Under the pieces are notes generated by a model. The model was not told the DNA's origin. It was given only the letters and a program-made list of their open reading frames with translations, and did no database searches. Both the position numbers and the translations under genes were made by a program. This document shows positions 1 to 4,193 of a stretch of 16,091 nucleotides of DNA, one piece after another. The stretch covers positions 1 to 16,091 of the forward strand of contig JAKACL010000027.1 of assembly GCA_021821425.1 (NCBI GenBank). Direction: 5' to 3'. This DNA is from Pseudomonadota bacterium (GTDB lineage Bacteria; Pseudomonadota; Gammaproteobacteria; Burkholderiales; Thiobacillaceae). The first letter of the stretch is position 1. Each line of letters opens with the position of its first letter.

Positions 1-516
1 CCGCGCGATCATCGGTGCGGCGCGAAACGCCAGCCACACCGACAGCGCCACCAGCGCCACCGGAATCAGCAGCAGGCCCTGGTGCAGCATGTCGCCCTGC
101 GCCGCGCCGGCCGCCACGATGACATGCGTGATCGCGCCCGGCCCGGCCAGCAGCGGAATGCCGAGCGGCACCACGCCGACCGCGTCCTTTTCCTCGGCTT
201 CCACGGCCTCGTCCTGCGTCTGCCGCTGAGGGCTGACGTGCGCCTGCACCATCGACAATGCCAGCAGCAACAGCAGCAGGCCGCCCGCCACCGTGAAGGC
301 CGCGAGTCGAATGCCGAAAAACGCCAGCATGGGCTCGCCGAGAAAGGCGAACAGCGTCAGCACGCCCAGCACGGTCAGCGCGGCGATCCGTGCCGCCGAC
401 CGGCTTTGCGCCAGGGTATAGCCACGGGTGGCGAGGAGAAAAATCGGAATGACGCCGACCGGGTCGACGATGGCGAACAGCGCGAAGGCCGCCTTGACGA
501 GTTCGAGAATGTCCAT
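1..516 (-). CDS. MarC-family integral membrane protein (partial, C-terminus outside window)
   Basis: Translating the minus strand from the ATG at 516 gives an open frame of 172 residues that runs off the left edge. It begins MDILELVKAAFALFAIVDPV and carries the family's DPVGVIPIF segment near residues 18-27. Several hydrophobic helices follow (around 45-65, 68-90, 115-135 and 145-165), with a charged loop rich in Glu and Asp between them. This is the pattern of the MarC/UPF0056 (NAAT) family of roughly 200-residue inner-membrane proteins, so perhaps 30-40 residues are missing. The family name comes from a multiple-antibiotic-resistance locus, but its transport role is not settled. It lies 30 bp downstream of trmB on the same strand and is probably the last gene of the thiS-thiG-trmB run. 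The family call is firm; the substrate is unknown. Confidence 0.85.
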   Translation of the reverse strand, partial: MDILELVKAAFALFAIVDPVGVIPIFLLATRGYTLAQSRSAARIAALTVLGVLTLFAFLGEPMLAFFGIRLAAFTVAGGLLLLLLALSMVQAHVSPQRQTQDEAVEAEEKDAVGVVPLGIPLLAGPGAITHVIVAAGAAQGDMLHQGLLLIPVALVALSVWLAFRAAPMIAR

Positions 517-546
517 GCGCACATCATAGCCGCATGGCCGCGCGAA

Positions 547-1248
547 TCAGGTGCGGCGGAACACCAGATCCCATACGCCATGCCCGAGACGCAGGCCGCG
601 CTGCTCGAACTTGGTCAGCGGCCGGGTGTCGGGGCGCGGCGCGTAGTCTCCCGCGGTGTTTTGCAAAGCCGGCTCGGCGGAGAGCACGGCGAGCATCTGC
701 TCGGCGTAGTCCTGCCAGTCGGTGGCCAGATGGATGTAGCCGCCGGCTTGCAGGCGACTCGCCAGCAGGCTCACCAGCGGCGGCTGGATCAACCGGCGCT
801 TGTGATGGCGCTTCTTGTGCCAGGGATCCGGGAAGAAGATGTGGATGCCGGCGAGACTGGCCGGCGCCAGCATGCGGGTCAGCACCTCGACCGCGTCGTG
901 CTGGATCACGCGCACATTGGCGAGCCCGCGTTCGCCGAGTTGCTTCAAGAGCGCGCCCACACCCGGCGTATGCACTTCGACGCCGAGGTAGTCGTTTTCG
1001 GGATGGGCCGCGGCGATCTCGGCCAGGCCTTCGCCCATGCCGAAGCCGATTTCGAGAATGCGCGGCACCGGATTTGAATTCGACGCCGCACGACCGAACG
1101 CCGCATCGAGATCGAGCACGACCGGCTGATACGGCAACATGAACCGCGGCCCGAGTTCGGCCAGCGCGCGCGCCTGGCCGGAACCGACGCGGCCGGCGCG
1201 CAGCACATAGGAACGGATGCGCGGATGCGCGCCGGTGTCGGTCGTCAT
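547..1248 (-). CDS. trmB: tRNA (guanine-N7-)-methyltransferase TrmB
   Basis: This 233-residue protein is a class I SAM-dependent methyltransferase that makes m7G46 in the variable loop of tRNAs. The SAM-binding glycine motif EIGFGMG is at residues 66-72. The family signature [14 protein letters not shown] is at 139-152, and TKFEQRG at 212-218 is the C-terminal substrate-binding motif. The length is normal for bacterial TrmB. The ATG at 1248 lies three bases after the thiG stop codon, so the two genes are almost certainly co-transcribed. No good Shine-Dalgarno sequence is visible ahead of the ATG, which suggests translational coupling to thiG. The call rests on three independent family motifs. 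Confidence 0.97.
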   Translation of the reverse strand: MTTDTGAHPRIRSYVLRAGRVGSGQARALAELGPRFMLPYQPVVLDLDAAFGRAASNSNPVPRILEIGFGMGEGLAEIAAAHPENDYLGVEVHTPGVGALLKQLGERGLANVRVIQHDAVEVLTRMLAPASLAGIHIFFPDPWHKKRHHKRRLIQPPLVSLLASRLQAGGYIHLATDWQDYAEQMLAVLSAEPALQNTAGDYAPRPDTRPLTKFEQRGLRLGHGVWDLVFRRT

Positions 1249-1251
1249 GAT

Positions 1252-2040
1252 TTATTTTTTGCCCGAAATCAGGCCGCTGGTGGGCGAACTCGGGCTGGCC
1301 TGGTAAACCTTCTTCGGCATGCGGCCCGCCAGAAACGCCTCGCGCCCGGCCTCGACCGCCTTCTTCATCGCCGAGGCCATCAGCACCGGATTGCCGGCGC
1401 CGGCGATCGCGGTGTTCATCAGCACCGCGTCGCAGCCGAGCTCCATCGCGATCGTCGCGTCGCTCGCGGTGCCGACGCCGGCGTCGACGATCACCGGCAC
1501 CGAGAGGCGGGAGAGGATGATCTGCAGGTTCCACGGATTGAGGATGCCCATGCCGGAGCCGATCAGGCTCGCCAGCGGCATCACCGCGACGCAGCCGATA
1601 TCTTCCAGCTGCTTGGCCGCGATGGGATCGTCCGAGGTGTAGACCATCACCTGGAAGCCGTCTTTCACCAGCACCTCGGCCGCCTTGATCGTTTCGGCCA
1701 CGTTGGGATACAGCGATTCGGCGTCGCCCAGCACTTCGAGCTTGACCAGCGAGTGGCCGTCAAGCAGCTCGCGCGCCAGGCGCAGGGTGCGGATCGCGTC
1801 GTCCGCGGTATAGCAACCGGCGGTGTTGGGCAGGTAGGTGTACTTCGACGGCGGCAGCGCGTCGAGCAGGCTGGGCTGGCCGGCGTCCTGGCCGATGTTG
1901 GTGCGGCGAATGGCGACCGTGACGATTTCCGCGCCCGAGGCTTCGACCGCGAGACGCGTCTGTTCGAAATCCTGGTACTTGCCGGTGCCTACGAGCAGGC
2001 GCGAAGCATAGGACTTTCCGGCGATGACGAGTGGTTCCAT
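1252..2040 (-). CDS. thiG: Thiazole synthase ThiG
   Basis: ThiG condenses deoxyxylulose-5-phosphate, dehydroglycine and the sulfur of ThiS thiocarboxylate into the thiazole phosphate of thiamin. The protein is a 262-residue TIM barrel. The Lys of [10 protein letters not shown] (K100) corresponds to the lysine that forms the Schiff base with the sugar phosphate. The phosphate-binding end [20 protein letters not shown] and the following [12 protein letters not shown] segment are intact. I chose the ATG at 2040 ([15 protein letters not shown]); a TTG two codons upstream is possible but unlikely. The leader before the ATG is pyrimidine-rich on the coding strand and has no clear Shine-Dalgarno site. 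thiS lies 51 bp upstream and trmB follows at once. Confidence 0.97.
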   Translation of the reverse strand: MEPLVIAGKSYASRLLVGTGKYQDFEQTRLAVEASGAEIVTVAIRRTNIGQDAGQPSLLDALPPSKYTYLPNTAGCYTADDAIRTLRLARELLDGHSLVKLEVLGDAESLYPNVAETIKAAEVLVKDGFQVMVYTSDDPIAAKQLEDIGCVAVMPLASLIGSGMGILNPWNLQIILSRLSVPVIVDAGVGTASDATIAMELGCDAVLMNTAIAGAGNPVLMASAMKKAVEAGREAFLAGRMPKKVYQASPSSPTSGLISGKK

Positions 2041-2061
2041 ATTCAAAGGGGCGAGGAGCTG

Positions 2062-2080
2062 GGGGCTAGGGACTAGGGGC
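2062..2080. repeat. Short G4CTAG-type tandem repeat between thiS and thiG
   Basis: The gap between thiS and thiG contains the near-palindromic iterated unit GGGGCTAGGGACTAGGGGC, which is CTAGGG repeated twice with G-rich edges. It occupies the place where the thiG ribosome-binding region would be expected. I recall similar CTAGGGA-type iterations between genes in other proteobacteria, but that is memory, not a search. It could be a spreading simple repeat or a protein-binding site. Confidence 0.5.
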
Positions 2081-2091
2081 CAGGAAAAAAG

Positions 2092-2295
2092 TCAGCCACC
2101 GCCGACCGCGACGACGATCTCGAGGCGGTCGCCGCTGGCGAGCGGCGTGTCGGCATGCTGGCTGCGCGGGACGATTTCACCGTTTTTTTCGATGGCGATG
2201 CGTTTCCCCGCCAGTTCCAGCGACTCGATCAGTTGGGCCAGTGTGAGCGGTGCAGGAAAGGTGCGGGTTTCGCCGTTGATGAGCAATTCAATCAC
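2092..2295 (-). CDS. thiS: Sulfur carrier protein ThiS
   Basis: ThiS is a ubiquitin-fold sulfur carrier. Its C-terminal glycine is adenylated and then converted to a thiocarboxylate that donates sulfur to ThiG. The 67-residue product starts MIELLINGETRTF at a GTG codon (2293-2295). It has the family's AIEKNGEIVPRSQ segment in the middle and ends in VAVGGG, so the essential terminal Gly-Gly is present. Size and ending are typical. It precedes thiG on the same strand, the usual arrangement. No thiF, thiO or thiE is in view, and I found no TPP riboswitch (no CTGAGA-type core) upstream. Confidence 0.95.
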   Translation of the reverse strand: MIELLINGETRTFPAPLTLAQLIESLELAGKRIAIEKNGEIVPRSQHADTPLASGDRLEIVVAVGGG

Positions 2296-2450
2296 AAAAA
2301 CACTTCTTCAATCCGGTGAATATGAGTTCAGTATCATGCCGGATTCTACCCCGAAGGGCGTAGCGATTGATCGGGCGGGCATCGTATGGGGCTTCTGCCG
2401 CCTCGCCGAGACCTGCGCGAGCTTTTTGGGAAGGGGTTCAGACGATCCGC
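2296..2450. other. Intergenic region upstream of thiS
   Basis: Non-coding. On the minus strand it holds a TAGAAT hexamer (2348-2343) about 48 bp ahead of the thiS GTG that could be a -10 box for the thiS-thiG-trmB run, but no good -35 is visible. The part next to the left inverted repeat (2444-2453, minus strand) resembles the first dozen bases of the tRNA-Gly gene at 3449, after which similarity fades. I see no protein here. Confidence 0.5.
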
Positions 2451-2520
2451 CGCAAGACGGTTGTAACGAGGCGTGGTCTACCGTGTCGTGATCGTCGCTG
2501 TCGATACTTCTCTACCGTGC
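2451..2520 (+). repeat. Left inverted repeat flanking the seqA unit
   Basis: This 70-base arm is the imperfect reverse complement of 3382-3451, roughly 85% identical by eye. The first 12 bases (CGCAAGACGGTT) match exactly. A 21-base block at 2490-2510 is a perfect reverse complement of 3391-3411. The arm also retains the -35-like TCGACA and a degraded -10 (TAGACC) of the tRNA-Gly promoter, here pointing left toward thiS. Arm spacing is about 1 kb outer end to outer end. It may be a terminal inverted repeat of a small mobile unit, or an inverted duplication of the tRNA 5' flank. Confidence 0.85.
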
Positions 2521-2611
2521 TGGTGAATCAAGACGATTCGCTGGCCAGGTGCCATGCCGGTGGCGTTCCGCTTGAATGATGGACCTCGCTGCGTTATCGC
2601 TTTATAAGCAC

Positions 2612-2640
2612 TTGACAATTACATAACAAGCGCTTAAAGT
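2612..2640 (+). promoter_or_regulatory. seqA promoter (-35 TTGACA, -10 TAAAGT)
   Basis: TTGACA at 2612-2617 is a perfect sigma-70 -35 hexamer. It is followed after exactly 17 bases by TAAAGT at 2635-2640, four of six matches to TATAAT. The implied start near 2647 leaves a leader of about 40 bases before the seqA ATG. It lies inside the inverted repeats, so the gene carries its own promoter. Confidence 0.75.
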
Positions 2641-2686
2641 GATTTCCACCCGCTGCCAGAGCGTGTATGACGAGTAAGGGACGACC

Positions 2687-3184
2687 ATGAAGACCATTGA
2701 AGTTGAAGACGACGTGTACCGCTATATAGCTGCGCAGACCCAGGAGATTGGAGAGCCGGCGACGAGCATCCTTCGAAGGCTGCTTGGCGTAGATGCTGGT
2801 GCTCAACCTGGGCAGGCTGCAAAGACGGGAGTGGCTGCGCAACCGCACGAGTTGGCATTGCTACTTTCACAGCCAATGTTCAGCAGATCGACAACGGCTG
2901 TGGCTAGGATGCTCAGAATTTTCAAGGAGATTCATACGCAAAAGAAGCAGGATTTCGAGAAGGTCCTCCAGATTCAGGGCCGTAATAGAGCTTACTTTGC
3001 ACACAGCAAGCAAGAAATCCTGAAATCAGGGAAGAGCACCCAGCCTCGTGAGATCGAAGGTACTGGGTTCTGGGTTATGACGAACTCCCCGACCCAGCAG
3101 AAGCAGCAGATGGTGCGGGAAGTGCTAGAAATGCTTGGGTACAGTCCAGCAGCCGTAAAGGCGGCAGTGGCGGTGATTCAGTGA
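2687..3184 (+). CDS. seqA: SeqA-like negative modulator of replication initiation
   Basis: The 165-residue product aligns with Escherichia coli SeqA (181 residues). SeqA binds hemimethylated GATC sites, sequesters oriC and organises new DNA. The N-terminal oligomerisation region (1-33, MKTIEVEDDVYRYIA then IGEPATSILRRLL) is nearly identical in pattern. A short variable linker follows (about 34-55), then the C-terminal DNA-binding domain with GRNRAYF at 98-104 and FWVMTN at 128-133. The arginines matching R116 and R118 of the E. coli GRTRVYF loop are kept; T117 is Asn. In the second contact loop the first Asn is kept (N133) but the second is Pro (P135). An AAGGGA ribosome site precedes the ATG. 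Base composition is clearly more AT-rich than the neighbours, and the gene sits between inverted repeats beside a tRNA, all signs of transfer. No dam gene is in the window. Confidence 0.9.
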   Translation: MKTIEVEDDVYRYIAAQTQEIGEPATSILRRLLGVDAGAQPGQAAKTGVAAQPHELALLLSQPMFSRSTTAVARMLRIFKEIHTQKKQDFEKVLQIQGRNRAYFAHSKQEILKSGKSTQPREIEGTGFWVMTNSPTQQKQQMVREVLEMLGYSPAAVKAAVAVIQ

Positions 3185-3189
3185 CCGTC

Positions 3190-3223
3190 AGCAGGCCACA
3201 CTTGTTCTGCGAGGCCTGCTTTG
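3190..3223 (+). terminator. Possible terminator after seqA
   Basis: AGCAGGCC (3190-3197) pairs perfectly with GGCCTGCT (3213-3220) around a 15-base loop, starting six bases after the seqA stop codon. Only a short T run follows, so this is a weak intrinsic terminator or a transcript-end stabiliser. Confidence 0.5.
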
Positions 3224-3300
3224 GGGAGTATTAGCTCAACTGTCATTACCGGCCATAATCGACCTTTCAAGTCAGTGCATATAGCAGGCACTTTTGCTTA

Positions 3301-3356
3301 TTCGGGGGCTTTCAATAGCAGCGCATCATGGTGCGTTGCAGGGATTGACCCCCGAA
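3301..3356. other. Strong three-segment imperfect hairpin
   Basis: Three stems stack in order. TTCGGGGG (3301-3308) pairs with CCCCCGAA (3349-3356). TCAAT (3312-3316) pairs with ATTGA (3344-3348). GCAGCGCA (3318-3325) pairs with TGCGTTGC (3332-3339), with one G-T wobble. The loop is the six bases 3326-3331, and a 3-base bulge and an asymmetric 1/4-base internal loop separate the stems. No T run follows, so it is not a simple terminator. It may be a structured RNA, a folded single-strand DNA site, or part of the mobile unit. The rest of 3224-3381 shows only a weak AGTGC/GCACT stem followed by TTTT (3274-3295). Confidence 0.6.
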
Positions 3357-3381
3357 CACACCCACACCATTACTGTCACTC

Positions 3382-3451
3382 GCACGGGAGGAAGTATCGA
3401 CAGCGACGATCTCACCACGGTAGACTCCGCACCGTAACGAACCGTCTTGCG
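3382..3451 (-). repeat. Right inverted repeat flanking the seqA unit, containing the tRNA-Gly promoter
   Basis: Reverse complement partner of 2451-2520. Its outer end overlaps the first three bases of the tRNA-Gly gene. It includes the 21-base perfect block (3391-3411), which begins in the -35 region and ends in a GATC at 3408-3411. Because this copy drives an intact tRNA, it is the functional and probably ancestral version; the left copy has lost the discriminator and part of the -10. Confidence 0.85.
3397..3426 (+). promoter_or_regulatory. tRNA-Gly promoter
   Basis: TCGACA (3397-3402) matches the -35 consensus at five of six positions. After an 18-base spacer, TAGACT (3421-3426) serves as the -10. 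The GC-rich CCGCACC that follows is the kind of discriminator seen at stringently controlled stable-RNA promoters. The predicted start leaves about 15 bases before the mature tRNA. A GATC lies in the spacer (3408-3411). Confidence 0.6.
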
Positions 3452-3522
3452 GGCGTCGTATAGTGGCATTACCTGAGCTTCCCAAGCTCATGAGGAGGGT
3501 TCGATTCCCTTCGCCCGCTCCA
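3449..3522 (+). tRNA. tRNA-Gly(CCC)
   Basis: A full cloverleaf can be drawn. The acceptor stem GCGGGCG (3449-3455) pairs with CGCCCGC (3512-3518). The anticodon stem TGAGC/GCTCA encloses the loop TTCCCAA, so the anticodon is CCC. The T-arm GAGGG-TTCGATT-CCCTT has one G-U pair. T is the discriminator base and CCA is encoded (3520-3522). The GC-rich acceptor and the TTCGATT loop are normal for glycine tRNAs. Its 5' flank is one arm of the inverted repeat that brackets seqA. Confidence 0.96.
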
Positions 3523-3677
3523 GCAAACGCAAGATGCGCGCACGCGCGGCACCCTTGTTATCCAGACCCTTGTCGCGGACAACCCATGACGACGCCTTCT
3601 GCTCTGCTGCGCCGGCCGAGCTGCTGCGCGAACCGATGCACGCATGGTCCAGGCGCCGGGAGATTCTTCCAGGGAAC
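3523..3677. other. Non-coding stretch after tRNA-Gly
   Basis: I find no convincing gene, promoter or terminator between the tRNA and the REP-like element. Short open frames here lack ribosome sites and recognisable protein sequence. Confidence 0.5.
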
Positions 3678-3798
3678 CGCTGATTTATTAGTCATCGCGA
3701 GGAGCGAAGCGACGTGGCGATCCAGAAATGCCTGCTGAATCAATGCACTGGATTGCCGCGCTGCGCTCGCAATGACGGTCATACCGAATTAATCAGCG
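3678..3798. repeat. REP-like palindromic element
   Basis: A long imperfect palindrome. The left arm 3691-3725 (GTCATCGCGAGGAGCGAAGC and on to GATCCAG) pairs with the right arm 3748-3776 (CTGGATTGCCGCG to CGCAATGAC). Outer ends CGCTGATT (3678-3685) and AATCAGCG (3791-3798) also pair. The GCGAGGAGCGAAGCGACGTGGCGATCCAG family is, from memory, a widely dispersed intergenic repeat in diverse bacteria. It lies in non-coding DNA between the tRNA and the DUF1631 leader. Confidence 0.8.
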
Positions 3799-3959
3799 TC
3801 CCCCACCGCAGCCGGCGCGCTGCTTTTGCGAGTGCCTCGCAGCCGAAATTCGCGTCGGCAGGGGCTCGATTCCGTAGTACTTACTTACCCGCAAAGCTTT
3901 TCTGCGTCTCGAATTCACTCTGGAACCCATCCCGTGCTGAAATATCCCGCCGGATCCGC
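3799..3959. other. Non-coding stretch before the sigma-28-type promoter
   Basis: No gene, RNA or clear regulatory site recognised here. It separates the REP-like element from the promoter of the DUF1631 gene. Confidence 0.4.
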
Positions 3960-3986
3960 TCAAGTTTTTTTTCTCAGGGCCGATAG
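3960..3986 (+). promoter_or_regulatory. Sigma-28 (FliA)-type promoter for the DUF1631 gene
   Basis: TCAAGTTT (3960-3967), an 11-base spacer, then GCCGATAG (3979-3986). The E. coli FliA consensus is TAAAGTTT-N11-GCCGATAA, so 14 of 16 hexamer-type positions match with ideal spacing. The predicted start near 3994 leaves a leader of about 200 bases that contains the riboswitch. This would place the gene with late flagellar or chemotaxis genes. No sigma-70-like alternative of comparable quality is visible between here and the riboswitch. Confidence 0.72.
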
Positions 3987-4036
3987 AACAGTTGTGCGGT
4001 TGAGTGTCAATTTTTCGACACGATTGCCGACTACCG

Positions 4037-4123
4037 AACAGGGCAAACCCGCCGCGAGGCGGGGACGCAAAGTTACCGGTCTCTGCCCCTGAACCAGGGG
4101 GGCCGAGACAGCGGGACCGCCGG
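4037..4123 (+). promoter_or_regulatory. Cyclic-di-GMP-I (GEMM) riboswitch
   Basis: The conserved GEMM core is present in order. GGGCAAA (4041-4047) comes first. A hairpin CCGCC-GCGA-GGCGG with a GNRA tetraloop follows (4049-4062), then GGGACGCAAAG (4062-4072). A second hairpin (GGTCTC/GAGAC with inner CCCCTGAACCAGGGG) spans about 4078-4109, followed by AGCGGGACC (4110-4118). These match the ligand-pocket segments of the Vibrio Vc2 aptamer. About 70 bases separate the aptamer from the start codon. I see no intrinsic terminator there, only a small CGCG/CGCG stem next to the GAGG ribosome site, so control of translation is more likely (inference). Confidence 0.88.
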
Positions 4124-4193
4124 CAGAGCCTCTGTCACGCGCAGCATCCCCGTTCCCACGTCGGCCAACCCGCGATACCGCGAGGTGATTCCC

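Noticed and set aside
82..1077. A 331-codon plus-strand open frame across marC and trmB
   Set aside because: Low-complexity Gln/Arg/His-rich translation spanning two real minus-strand genes; a mirror frame, not a protein.
2441..2520. Clustered GATC sites forming a SeqA sequestration region
   Set aside because: Only two GATCs, 42 bases apart, occur here, and the density in the whole unit is not raised. There is no oriC-like array.
2296..2686. TPP riboswitch upstream of thiS
   Set aside because: I looked for the CTGAGA and related core on the minus strand and did not find it.
3221..3463. An 80-codon open frame between seqA and the tRNA
   Set aside because: It runs through the hairpin and the tRNA promoter into the tRNA, has no ribosome site and no recognisable protein sequence.
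3678..3798. CRISPR or attC site
   Set aside because: The palindrome is a single copy with no regular spacers and no attC consensus ends; it matches a REP-like dispersed repeat.
4185..4193. GTG start three codons upstream for the DUF1631 gene
   Set aside because: The GTG is itself part of the GAGGTG ribosome site that is ideally spaced for the ATG at 4194.
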